DNA of 64,000 nucleotides from Microbacterium sp. SL75 (GTDB lineage: Bacteria; Actinomycetota; Actinomycetes; Actinomycetales; Microbacteriaceae). Where the stretch lies: NCBI RefSeq assembly GCF_026625865.1, contig NZ_CP113067.1, positions 744,001 to 808,000 on the forward strand. Direction: 5' to 3'. Numbering within the stretch: position 1 is the stretch's first letter; every line of letters starts with the position of its first letter. Positions 9,671-18,024 of the stretch are shown in pieces. Position numbers and translations under genes: made by a program. The notes beneath the pieces are model-generated. The model was not told the origin of the DNA. It did not search any database and was given only the letters and a program-made list of their open reading frames with translations.

Positions 9671-10831
9671 TCAGCGCACGACCTCGCGGAGCGCGTCGAC
9701 GATGCGCGTCGCGCGGGGATCGTCGGCCTCCATCCAGTTGGTCACGAAGGCGAATCCGATCCGGGAGTCGAGGTCGGCGAACGCCACCTGACCACCGGCT
9801 CCATCGTGCCCGAAGCTCGTGGGGCCCAGGTAACGGCGGGCCTCGGAGTCGAGCTGGAAGCCGGCCGCCCACCGCGGCCACGGCGCAGGAGCGGCGAAGA
9901 CCGGCGGACCGGCGGTCCGTTCCCGCGTCACCACCCGAAGGGTCTCGTCGTCCAGGATGCGGACGCCCTCGGTGACGGCGACGGTGGCGGACCACATCGC
10001 CGCGACGGCACGAGCGGTGGCGATGGCGCCGGCGCCGGGGATGACCGCGGCGCGGACGTCGTCGGCATTGAAGCCGTCGTCATCGGTGACCAGCGTCTCG
10101 GGGAGCGCGCCGCCGAGGGTCATCGCCCGCTCGAGCCAGTCGGTGGTCGCGGGTTCCCGCCCCTCCCGCTGCCGGGCCACATGAGCGGCCAGCGTGGGCC
10201 CGACGCGCAGGTGCGCGACGGATGCCGCGACCTCGGGCGGCATCCCGAGCCATGCGCCCCCGCCCACGGCCGCCGCCATCTCGGCGAAGGCCGCTCCCGG
10301 TTCCGTCGCGCCGGCGCGACGAACGATCTCTCCGGAGATCCAGCCGTGGGTGAGCGCGTGATAGGCCCATCCCTCGCCCGGTTGCCACAAGGGTTGCTGT
10401 CGCGCGAGCAGAGCCGCCATCGCGTCGAAGTCGAGGAGCTGCGCGCGCGAGACGTCCTCTCTGGGAGCCGACACTCCGGCGCGGTGGGCGAGGGCGTCAC
10501 CGACGCTCACCCGGTCCTTCCCGCGCGCACCGAACTCGGGCCAGAGCGCACTGAGAGGCTCATCGAGGTCGAGACGGCCCGACGCGACCAGCCGCGCCGC
10601 CAGGATCGCCATGAGGCCCTTGGTGCAGGAGAACACCACGGACGGCGTCTCGCGCTGCCATCGTCTACCGTCGCGACTGTCGGCCACGCCGCCCCACAGG
10701 TCGAGGACGCTGCGACCCTCCACGCGCACAGCGAGAGCGCCGCCCATCTCGGGCAGCCCCTCGAAGGCGGCGGCGAACGCGTCGGCGACGGCCTCGAACC
10801 CGGGGGCGACGGTGCCCTCCACAGCCGTCAC
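9671..10831 (-). CDS. Beta-lactamase-family serine hydrolase
   Basis: This 386-residue protein belongs to the class C beta-lactamase / EstB-like esterase superfamily. The nucleophile motif S-x-x-K is SCTKG near residue 68, the tyrosine motif is YHALTHGW near 157, and HDGAGG near the end replaces the KTG box. No signal peptide is evident, so it is more likely a cytoplasmic esterase or amidase than a secreted resistance enzyme. The GTG at 10831 overlaps the stop of the glycosidase gene as GTGA. Being last in a sugar-import operon, it may remove ester groups from imported oligosaccharides; that is inference. Confidence 0.85.
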   Translation of the reverse strand: MTAVEGTVAPGFEAVADAFAAAFEGLPEMGGALAVRVEGRSVLDLWGGVADSRDGRRWQRETPSVVFSCTKGLMAILAARLVASGRLDLDEPLSALWPEFGARGKDRVSVGDALAHRAGVSAPREDVSRAQLLDFDAMAALLARQQPLWQPGEGWAYHALTHGWISGEIVRRAGATEPGAAFAEMAAAVGGGAWLGMPPEVAASVAHLRVGPTLAAHVARQREGREPATTDWLERAMTLGGALPETLVTDDDGFNADDVRAAVIPGAGAIATARAVAAMWSATVAVTEGVRILDDETLRVVTRERTAGPPVFAAPAPWPRWAAGFQLDSEARRYLGPTSFGHDGAGGQVAFADLDSRIGFAFVTNWMEADDPRATRIVDALREVVR

Positions 10832-11784
10832 CGGAGCGCTCCCTCGGTCTCGAGGCGGTCGTCGTTCCATCGCACCGCCACGGGATCGGAGAGCGTTCCG
10901 ACGAAGACCCCGTCGGAGCTCGTGTTCTCAAAAGCAAGCATGACGGAGCGACCCTCGGCGTCCTGCGCGATGCGACCGCTGTACAGGCTCTCGTCGGTCA
11001 CGAGGGTGGCGCGCTCCACCGGATACGGCCCCCGCGGATCGTCGAGGGCGACGGCCCAGATCCCGCCGACCTGCCCTTCTCTCGCTCCGGCGAGATGCGC
11101 GGAGTCGCACGAGAACAGCAGGACCCACCGTCCCTCGACGTGCACGACCTGCGGCACCTCGAGGTGGGCGAATCCCGCGCCCGGGGCACTGAGCGGAGGC
11201 CGCACCTCCCAACGGCGCAGATCGGCCGACCAGGCGTGACCGATCACCCCGCGGTCGCGCGAGACACCCTCCCGCGCACGAGCGGTGACGAGCATGTGCC
11301 AGCCGTCCCCGTCCGGATCGGCGAACACCCACGGATCGCGCCAGGCTTCTTCGTGCCAGGTTCCGTGCGCGAGCGTCTCGTACCACCGGGGGTCGGCGGA
11401 GACGACCACAGCCGGGTCCTTCGTCCATGCGGCGAGGTCGTCCGAGGCGGCGGCCAGCACCGTCTCGACGTTCGTGATCTCGCCCTCGCGGAGAAACCGC
11501 GATCCGGTGTAGAACATGCGCCAGTCGGCATCCGTCCGCACGATGCTGCCCGTCCAGGTGGCCGTGGCGTCGGGGGCCTGACCGCCCGACGGCTCCAGCA
11601 CCGTCCCGTGGACGGTCCACGAGCGCAGGTCGTCGGAGGTGGCGTAGCCGACACTGGCGTTGCGATGGCGCAGATCCGGGTCGCCGAGGCTCATGGGCGC
11701 CTGGAGGAACATCATGTGGTGGGTGTCGCCGTCGTGGGCGAGCCAGAAGTCCCAGACCCAGTGGTCGGGCAGCGTGAACGTCAT
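10828..11784 (-). CDS. Five-bladed beta-propeller glycosidase (GH32/GH43-like)
   Basis: This 318-residue cytoplasmic protein has the repeated pattern of the GH32/GH43/GH68 propeller clan. WVWDFWLAHDGDTHHMMFLQAP supplies the likely catalytic aspartate near residue 10, WRDPWVFADPDGDGWHMLVTAR is the RDP block, and FAHLEVPQVV is a plausible acid/base glutamate segment. Enzymes of this type cleave fructosides or arabinosides/xylosides; this one cannot be assigned further. It has no signal peptide, consistent with hydrolysis of imported oligosaccharides. It follows the inner permease gene by 29 nt and overlaps the serine hydrolase gene downstream. Confidence 0.75.
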   Translation of the reverse strand: MTFTLPDHWVWDFWLAHDGDTHHMMFLQAPMSLGDPDLRHRNASVGYATSDDLRSWTVHGTVLEPSGGQAPDATATWTGSIVRTDADWRMFYTGSRFLREGEITNVETVLAAASDDLAAWTKDPAVVVSADPRWYETLAHGTWHEEAWRDPWVFADPDGDGWHMLVTARAREGVSRDRGVIGHAWSADLRRWEVRPPLSAPGAGFAHLEVPQVVHVEGRWVLLFSCDSAHLAGAREGQVGGIWAVALDDPRGPYPVERATLVTDESLYSGRIAQDAEGRSVMLAFENTSSDGVFVGTLSDPVAVRWNDDRLETEGALR

Positions 11785-11813
11785 GGGGATCCGTTTCGAG
11801 ATGGTGGGAGCGC

Positions 11814-12638
11814 TCAGCCCTTGACCGCGCCCTGGACGAGGGCGCGGATGAACTGGCGCTGGAAGACGAGGAACAGCAGGACGGCGGGAGTGATGATGAT
11901 CAGGGCCCCCGCATTCAGCAGCGGGATGCTCAGCGAGTACTGGCCCTGGAAGAAGGTCAGGGCGCCCGCAACCGTCCGCTGCAGTGGGTCGGCGATGAGG
12001 ACGACGGGAAGCAGGAACTGGTTCCACGTCCAGATGAACAGCAGGATCGCCAGGGCCGACAGAGCGGGGGCCGCCAACGGCAGCTGGATGCTGCGGAACT
12101 CGCGCCAGATCGACGCGCCGTCCACCCGCGCCGCCTCGGAGAGCTCGCGCGGCACGTTGATGAAGTGGGCGCGCATCCAGAAGACGCCAAAGGGCATGTA
12201 GAGCCCGATCAGGGGGAAGATCACCGCCCACGGGGTGTTCACGGTGCCCAACGACTGCGCTTGGTAGTACAGCGGGATGATCAGGGCCTCGAACGGGATG
12301 GTGAGCCCGAGAACGAAGAACACCAGGATGCCGCGACCGAAGCGCACCTGAAGGGATCCCAGCGCGAATCCGGCGAGGGTCGCGGCCACCAGACTCACCG
12401 GCACGACTCCGAGGACGATCAGCAGGCTGGAACCCATGAGCTGCCAGACGTGACCCGTCTCGAAGGCCGTGGCGAAGTTCCCCCACTGCGGATCGGTCGG
12501 CCAGGTCAGCCCCGTCGGGTTGCGGTCGGCCGGCTGCAGGGCGGCCGACAGCATGCTGATCAGCGGCAGGAGCGTCACGATCGCGGCGACGCTGAGGAGG
12601 AGGATGCCGAGCAGGCGCTCGGTGCGGCTGGCGATCAC
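11814..12638 (-). CDS. Sugar ABC transporter permease, MalG-type
   Basis: This 274-residue membrane protein has about six transmembrane segments. It contains the cytoplasmic EAA loop, EAARVDGASIWREFRSIQLPL, which docks on the ATPase. It ends in FIRALVQGAVKG, the common C-terminus of MalG-like (CUT1) permeases. The GTG start overlaps the stop of the partner permease as GTGA. No ATPase gene is in this operon, so a shared MsmK/UgpC-like ATPase encoded elsewhere must energise the importer. Confidence 0.95.
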   Translation of the reverse strand: MIASRTERLLGILLLSVAAIVTLLPLISMLSAALQPADRNPTGLTWPTDPQWGNFATAFETGHVWQLMGSSLLIVLGVVPVSLVAATLAGFALGSLQVRFGRGILVFFVLGLTIPFEALIIPLYYQAQSLGTVNTPWAVIFPLIGLYMPFGVFWMRAHFINVPRELSEAARVDGASIWREFRSIQLPLAAPALSALAILLFIWTWNQFLLPVVLIADPLQRTVAGALTFFQGQYSLSIPLLNAGALIIITPAVLLFLVFQRQFIRALVQGAVKG

Positions 12639-13606
12639 GAGTCGCTCGCTCTCGAGAGGCGTTGGATGGGAAGGACCACGACGAGCACGAGCGCCATGAG
12701 CACGATGCCAAAGGCGGAGGCCAGGCCCACGTCACTCTGTGTGAAACCGATGCGGAAGATCGACAGGCCGGGAACGAGGGTCGCCCGTCCCGGACCGCCC
12801 TGGGTCGAGGTGTAGATGATGTCGAAGCTCGACAGCGCGGCGATGACGGTGACGGTGACGAGCACCGCGATCTCTTGACGCAACCCGGGCAGGGTGATGG
12901 TGAAGAACTCGCGCCACCATCCGGCGCCGTCGAGACGGATCGCCTCGTACAGCGACACGTCGATCTTGCCGAGGCCGGTCAGCAGGAGCACGGTGCACAG
13001 GCCCGTCAGCACCCACGAACCGATGAGTCCCACCGCGGGGAGGGCGGTGCCGTAGTCGGCGAGCCACGGCCGCGTGATCCAGCCGAGGCCGACCCCTCCG
13101 AGGATCTGGTTGATCGCACCGGTCTGGGCGTACATCCACGACCAGGCGATACCCGCCGCGGCCAGCGGGATGATCTGCGGGAGGAAGAGGACGGTCTGCG
13201 CGGCCGCCGCGAATCCCTTGTATCGGATGCCGCGGATGAGCGTGGCCAGGACGAGTCCCAGGCTCACGGGAATCACGGTGAAGAACGCGATCAGGATGAA
13301 GGCGTTGCGGATGGCGCCGAGGAGGTCGGGGTCGGTGAAGACGGTGAGGTAGTTGCCGAAGCCCACCCATCGGGCGACGCCGATACCGTTCCAGTCGTAG
13401 AACGAGTACTGCACGCCTTGGAGGAGCGGCCAGACCACGAACGCGACGTAGAACCCCAGCGCCGGCACGAGCAGCAGCCATCCGGTGCGGGCCGCCCGTC
13501 GGGCCACCGCGCGTGCGGCAGCCCGACGAGGAGGTGCGGTCGTCGTCGCCGGAGGGGCGCCGTCGGGTCGAGGGGCCGCCGCGACGGCGACCGCACGATC
13601 GGTCAT
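12635..13606 (-). CDS. Sugar ABC transporter permease, MalF-type
   Basis: This 323-residue inner-membrane protein has a Pro/Ala/Arg-rich cytoplasmic N-terminus (first 40 residues), then six predicted transmembrane helices starting at WLLLVPALGFYVAFVVWPLL. The EAA loop is EAIRLDGAGWWREFFTITLPG. It is the CUT1-family partner of the MalG-type permease downstream. The ATG shares its A with the TAA stop of the binding-protein gene (TAATG). Confidence 0.95.
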   Translation of the reverse strand: MTDRAVAVAAAPRPDGAPPATTTAPPRRAAARAVARRAARTGWLLLVPALGFYVAFVVWPLLQGVQYSFYDWNGIGVARWVGFGNYLTVFTDPDLLGAIRNAFILIAFFTVIPVSLGLVLATLIRGIRYKGFAAAAQTVLFLPQIIPLAAAGIAWSWMYAQTGAINQILGGVGLGWITRPWLADYGTALPAVGLIGSWVLTGLCTVLLLTGLGKIDVSLYEAIRLDGAGWWREFFTITLPGLRQEIAVLVTVTVIAALSSFDIIYTSTQGGPGRATLVPGLSIFRIGFTQSDVGLASAFGIVLMALVLVVVLPIQRLSRASDS

Positions 13607-14958
13607 TACTTGCCGACCTCGCTCTCGTAGAACTTCTGCACGCGGTCGACGAAGTCCTGACCGGTGATCTGACTGGTCACCAGCAGCTGCGACTCGGGGA
13701 TGATCGAGCCGGCGTAGATTCCCGCGGTGGTGTTGGCCATGAAGTCGACCTGCCCGTTCTCGGCGCCGATCTGCGCGGACATCTTCAGGGCGTTCTCGAT
13801 CAGCGAGCCGGACTCCACCGTGGGCAGGTCCTGCGCCGGGTCGCCACCGGGCGACGCCCCCGTGACATCGACGATGATCTGTCGGGCCGTGGGGTCGGTG
13901 TGCACCCAGTTGAGGAAATAGACGATCTCGTTGATGTGCGGCGACTTCGCCGCGACCGAGAACGAGTTCGCCGCCCCCATCGCGACGTGGTCGGCTCCCG
14001 CCTCTGCGGGCGGCACCAAGAAGAACTCGACGTTCGAGCCGAGTGCCTTCTGATAGTTCGCGGCCTCCCAGTTGCCGTTGAAGGTGAAGAGGCCCTCTCC
14101 GCCGGAGAACCGGCTCGTGAAGGTGAAGTAGTCGATCGCGTTGATGTCGGAGGGGAAGTATCCGGCGTCCGCCCACTTGCGCACCAGCTCGGCACCCTCG
14201 ACGTTTCCGGACTCGTCGTAGCGCGCTCCCGGTTCGTTGAACATCCACGACAGGAATTTGTCCTTGTCGACGTACTGGTTCATCGCGGCCTGCACGACGA
14301 AGTTGACGACGCCGTCCTTGTCGCCCGCCATGATCGGCAGGATGCCGGCGGCCTTCGCCTTCGCCATGTCGGCCTCGAGCTCGGCCAGTGTCTGCGGCGG
14401 AGAGTCGATGCCCACCTGCGCGGCCAAGGTGGTGTTCATGTAGATCCCGGTGATGCTGTAGCCGAGGCCGAGCTGGTACAGCGAGCCGGAACCGCGCACG
14501 CCGTCGTCGTTCATCCGGAGGGGAGCGAGCTGAGACGCGGGCCACGCGCTCCATCCGTACGCGTCGAAATAGGGGTCGAGGTTCGCGACCAGACCGTCGC
14601 GGACCGTGTCGCCGAGCGTGGGGAGGCGGATGAGGTCGGGCGGCGTCGCACTGGCGAGGAGCTTCGGGGCGTTCGCGGTGAGGTTCTGGAACGTGTCGCG
14701 GTTGATCGTGAAGGTCACGTTCGGGTGCTGCTTGGTGAACTCCTCGGTCAGCTTGTCGGTGACCGGGAAGCCCGTCTCATCGGCGATCGTGAGCTGGACG
14801 GGGTCGCTCGTCAGCTCGGTGCTCACCTGGACGTCGTTCTGCGCGGCGGGGGCGGCGCTTCCGGGAGCACAACCGGTGAGCGCGGCGCCGGTGAGGCCCG
14901 CGATGGTCAGCAGCGCCAGGGATACCCCTCGGCGACGGCGCGGGAAACGGGTGTTCAT
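13606..14958 (-). CDS. Sugar-binding lipoprotein of ABC importer 1
   Basis: This 450-residue extracellular solute-binding protein (family 1, MalE-like) begins with an RRRR-rich signal and the lipobox LTGC, giving a lipid-anchored protein outside the membrane. WP/W-rich sugar-site segments such as GWSAWPASQL and FNGNWEAANYQK are present. It is the first gene of a five-gene operon: binding protein, two permeases, propeller glycosidase and serine hydrolase. A promoter and a palindrome lie upstream, shared with the divergent LacI gene, so induction by the imported sugar is likely. Confidence 0.95.
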   Translation of the reverse strand: MNTRFPRRRRGVSLALLTIAGLTGAALTGCAPGSAAPAAQNDVQVSTELTSDPVQLTIADETGFPVTDKLTEEFTKQHPNVTFTINRDTFQNLTANAPKLLASATPPDLIRLPTLGDTVRDGLVANLDPYFDAYGWSAWPASQLAPLRMNDDGVRGSGSLYQLGLGYSITGIYMNTTLAAQVGIDSPPQTLAELEADMAKAKAAGILPIMAGDKDGVVNFVVQAAMNQYVDKDKFLSWMFNEPGARYDESGNVEGAELVRKWADAGYFPSDINAIDYFTFTSRFSGGEGLFTFNGNWEAANYQKALGSNVEFFLVPPAEAGADHVAMGAANSFSVAAKSPHINEIVYFLNWVHTDPTARQIIVDVTGASPGGDPAQDLPTVESGSLIENALKMSAQIGAENGQVDFMANTTAGIYAGSIIPESQLLVTSQITGQDFVDRVQKFYESEVGK

Positions 14959-15032
14959 GTCGACTCCTTCGTCAATGCTGCGGTGCCGGCGCTCGGGCGG
15001 TTCCGGCGTCGGGACTTCTGGTGCGATACCCT

Positions 15033-15084
15033 TGCTGAAAGGATTTAGCAGGATTATTTATACAGACCTCCACGGCGCTGTCAA
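15033..15084. promoter_or_regulatory. Divergent promoters with LacI operator
   Basis: On the minus strand TTGACA (15084-15079) and TATAAA (15062-15057) are 16 nt apart and point at the binding-protein gene. On the plus strand TTGCTG (15032-15037) and TATTTA (15055-15060), 17 nt apart, could drive the LacI gene. An imperfect palindrome TGCTGAAAGGATTTAGCA (15033-15050) covers the minus-strand start site and the plus-strand -35. This is a good place for the adjacent LacI protein to repress both units. Confidence 0.6.
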
Positions 15085-15137
15085 GATCGCTGCGAAGATC
15101 GTGACCGCGGCATCGAGGCCGCAGAACGGGGGCATCG

Positions 15138-16160
15138 ATGGGCAAGAGGGTCACGCTGGCCGACGTCGCACGCCTGGCCGGTTTGTCTCCCGCGGCGGCG
15201 TCGATGATCCTGAACGGCCGACCCGACACCCGGTTGTCGCAGGACGCTCACGAACGCGTCCACGCCGCGGCGGCCGAGCTCGGCTACCGCCCGAACATGG
15301 CCGCTCGGGCACTGCGCACCGACACCTCGCACACGGTCGGATTCGTCTCCGACCTGGTCGCCACGACCCGATTCGCCAGTGGACTGATCAAGGGCGCCCT
15401 CGGTGCGGCCGAGGCAGCGGGGCAAGTGGTGCTCGTGGCCGAGACCGGCGGCGAGCCCGAGCGCGAGGCCGAGGCGGTGTCGGCACTGCTGGACCGCCAG
15501 GTCGACGGCATCATCTTCGCCTCGATGCGCGCACGCGAGACCTTCGTCCCGCCACTCCCCTCGAACTTGCGCGTCGTCATGCTGAACGCGACCAACGAGG
15601 TGCATCGCTGCAGCGTGCTCCCCGACGAGGAGACCGGCGGCCGGCGGGCGATCGAGCTTCTCGTCGACGCGGGGATCCGCGACGGCATCCTGCTGCTGGG
15701 ATACGACGCCGAGGCCGAACGGGACCTCTTCCGCTCCGCCACCGTGGCCGCCCGCGTCCGCGGGATCTCGGCGGCGATGGCCGATGCCGGGGCGCGCTTC
15801 CTCCACGAGGAATCGATCTGGTTGTGGGAGCCCGCTCCCGGGTACGAGTTCACCGCGCGCCTGCTCGCGAGAGGCCTGCGGCCGCGCGCGATCGTCTGCC
15901 TCAACGACCGGCTCGCCTTCGGCGCCCTCCAGGCCCTCGGAGATGCCGGGCTCCGCGTCCCCGAGGACGTCTCGCTCGTCTCGTTCGACAACGACGAGCT
16001 CGCCGCCTACCTCCGCCCGGGGCTCACGACCATCGGCCTCCCGCACGAGGACATGGGGCGTCGCGCCGTCGAGCTGCTCCTGTCGCCCGGGGGCCCGCCC
16101 GCGGGGCACCACCTCGTCGACATGCCGGTCGTGGTCCGCGAGTCCATCCGGCGTTCCTGA
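15138..16160 (+). CDS. LacI-family transcriptional regulator
   Basis: This 340-residue protein starts with a LacI helix-turn-helix, VTLADVARLAGLSPAAASMI, whose recognition helix carries AAASM in place of the usual TVSR. A hinge (GYRPNMAARAL) and a periplasmic-binding-protein-like sensor domain follow, including ICLNDRLAFGALQALGDAG and DVSLVSFDNDELAAYLRPGLTTI. It is divergent from importer operon 1 and probably represses it until a sugar ligand binds. The altered recognition helix fits an operator without the usual central CG (TGCTGAAAGGATTTAGCA at 15033). Confidence 0.9.
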   Translation: MGKRVTLADVARLAGLSPAAASMILNGRPDTRLSQDAHERVHAAAAELGYRPNMAARALRTDTSHTVGFVSDLVATTRFASGLIKGALGAAEAAGQVVLVAETGGEPEREAEAVSALLDRQVDGIIFASMRARETFVPPLPSNLRVVMLNATNEVHRCSVLPDEETGGRRAIELLVDAGIRDGILLLGYDAEAERDLFRSATVAARVRGISAAMADAGARFLHEESIWLWEPAPGYEFTARLLARGLRPRAIVCLNDRLAFGALQALGDAGLRVPEDVSLVSFDNDELAAYLRPGLTTIGLPHEDMGRRAVELLLSPGGPPAGHHLVDMPVVVRESIRRS

Positions 16161-16270
16161 ACGATCGGGCGATCTGCGGACGACGTCGCGTGTCCGACAC
16201 ATCCGGATCGTCCGAGGGCTCGTCCCGGAGGTGTCGGACGCTCGACATCATCGAGGCAGTGCGTGAGCGC

Positions 16271-16307
16271 ACGCACGCCCCGGCACTCGCGGTACCGGGG
16301 CGTGCGT
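16271..16307. terminator. Bidirectional terminator hairpin
   Basis: A perfect 13-bp inverted repeat, ACGCACGCCCCGG (16271-16283) and CCGGGGCGTGCGT (16295-16307), has an 11-nt loop. It lies between the convergent LacI and alpha-glucosidase genes. There is no T-run, which is common for terminators in this group. Confidence 0.75.
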
Positions 16308-16313
16308 GAGGCG

Positions 16314-17996
16314 TCAGGCGCGGCGGAGCCAGACCGTCGTCTCACCGGGCAGGAGGTCGCCCTCGAGCGCCGTGCTCGACAGCAGCACGTCACCCGAGGG
16401 GAGGGCGGCCGGCTCGCTGCCGAAGTTGGTCACGACCGTCCAGCCGTTCGGGCGCTCGAAGGCCACGACCTCGCCGGGAGTGCCGTCGATCCACCGCAGC
16501 TGCTCGTCGGTCTGCAGCTCGTGCCGCAGGTCGAGAGCGCGCCGGTACAGCGTCAGCGTCGAGTCGGCATCGCCGTCCTGCGCGTCGACCGCGTAGGAGC
16601 CGAACCACTCCGGCTGCGGCAGGTGCGCGCCGCCCGCTCCGAAGCCGAACGCGGGGCCGGTCGCGCTCCACGGCAGGGGCACGCGGCATCCGTCCCGACC
16701 CTGATCGATGCCGGGGCTGCGGAAGAACGTCGGATCCTGCCGCGCGGCGTCGGGGATCTCGGCCACCTCGTGCAGACCGAGCTCCTCACCCTGGTACAGG
16801 TACGCCGAACCGGGCAGGCCCAGGACGAACATCGCGGCGGCGCGGGCTCGGCGCTCTCCGCGCGCGGCATCGAGCGTCGGCGACTGTCCCCCGGACAGCA
16901 ACCACTCGTTGCCGTGCTTGAGCGTCGGGCGTCCGTCGTCCCCGCGCTCGGCATCGGGCAGCCCGTAGCGCGTCGCGTGCCGGACGACGTCGTGGTTCGA
17001 CAGCACCCACGTCGTCGACGATCCCGACTCCGCGGCGAGCGCGAGGTTGTCGGCGACGATGCGGCGGAACTGCGCGGGGTCGAAGTCGGCCTCGAGCAGG
17101 TCGAAGTTGAACGCCTGCCCGAGGCTGTCGGCACTCGCGTACAGCGGCACCCGCGAGGGGTGCACCCACGCCTCGGCGACCGCCGTCCGCGGCGGATCGT
17201 ACGAGTTGAAGACCGCGCGCCACTCGGCGTAGACCTCGTGCACGTCGTCGCGATCGATCATCGGGTGGGAGCCGTCCTGCGGAAGCGCTTCGAGCTCGGC
17301 GCGGGAGGGCAGCGGCTCGCTGAGGTCTTTCGTGAGCATGTGCGCCACGTCGATGCGGAAGCCGTCGACTCCCCGGTCGCTCCAGAAACGCAGCGTCGTG
17401 ACGAAGTCGGCGCGCACCGCGGGGTTCGACCAGTCGAGGTCGGGTTGCGACACGTCGAAGTTGTGCAGGTACCACTGCCCGTCCTCCACCCGCTCCCACG
17501 CCGAGCCGCCGAAGATCGACACCCAGTCGGTGGGCGGTTCCCCGCCGTCGGGCCCGGTGCCCTCACGGAAGATGTAACGCGCACGCGCCGCCGACCCGCG
17601 GCCCGCGGCCAGCGCCTCCTGGAACCAGGCGTGCCTGTCGGACGTGTGGTTGGGCACGATGTCGACGACGACCCGGATGCCATGGGCGTGCAGCTGCGCA
17701 ATGAGCTCGTCCATGTCGGCCAGGGTCCCCAGCCGCGGGTCGACGTCGCGGTAGTCGGCGACGTCGTAGCCGCCGTCCGCGAGATCGGAGGGGTAGAAGG
17801 GGCTGAGCCAGACGGCATCCACCCCCAGCTCTGCCAGATACGGTACGCGCGAGGTGATTCCGCGGATGTCGCCCAGGCCGTCGCCGTCGGTGTCGGCGAA
17901 GCTGCGGGGATACACCTGGTACACCACGGCCTGGCGCCACCAGTCGGGGGCTGCGCTGAGTTCGCGGGTCTGCACGGAGGGTGCGGCGGTGGTCAC
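16314..17996 (-). CDS. GH13 alpha-glucosidase (oligo-1,6-glucosidase type)
   Basis: This 560-residue cytoplasmic enzyme hydrolyses alpha-glucosidic bonds of short oligosaccharides. It has all GH13 signatures: VVVDIVPNHTSD near 110, nucleophile D216 in DGFRIDVA, acid/base E275 in VAEAW, and the stabilising D336 in LSNHDV. The N-terminal YQVYPRSFADTDGDGLGDI is typical of the GH13_30/31-like oligo-glucosidases, and the length is normal. The GTG start at 17996 follows the ribosome site AAAGGA. It is the last gene of importer operon 2, so the importer probably carries maltose, isomaltose, trehalose-like or sucrose-like sugars. Confidence 0.92.
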   Translation of the reverse strand: MTTAAPSVQTRELSAAPDWWRQAVVYQVYPRSFADTDGDGLGDIRGITSRVPYLAELGVDAVWLSPFYPSDLADGGYDVADYRDVDPRLGTLADMDELIAQLHAHGIRVVVDIVPNHTSDRHAWFQEALAAGRGSAARARYIFREGTGPDGGEPPTDWVSIFGGSAWERVEDGQWYLHNFDVSQPDLDWSNPAVRADFVTTLRFWSDRGVDGFRIDVAHMLTKDLSEPLPSRAELEALPQDGSHPMIDRDDVHEVYAEWRAVFNSYDPPRTAVAEAWVHPSRVPLYASADSLGQAFNFDLLEADFDPAQFRRIVADNLALAAESGSSTTWVLSNHDVVRHATRYGLPDAERGDDGRPTLKHGNEWLLSGGQSPTLDAARGERRARAAAMFVLGLPGSAYLYQGEELGLHEVAEIPDAARQDPTFFRSPGIDQGRDGCRVPLPWSATGPAFGFGAGGAHLPQPEWFGSYAVDAQDGDADSTLTLYRRALDLRHELQTDEQLRWIDGTPGEVVAFERPNGWTVVTNFGSEPAALPSGDVLLSSTALEGDLLPGETTVWLRRA

Positions 17997-18024
17997 GTTT
18001 TTCCTTTCGAGGGGGGGTGGTCGG

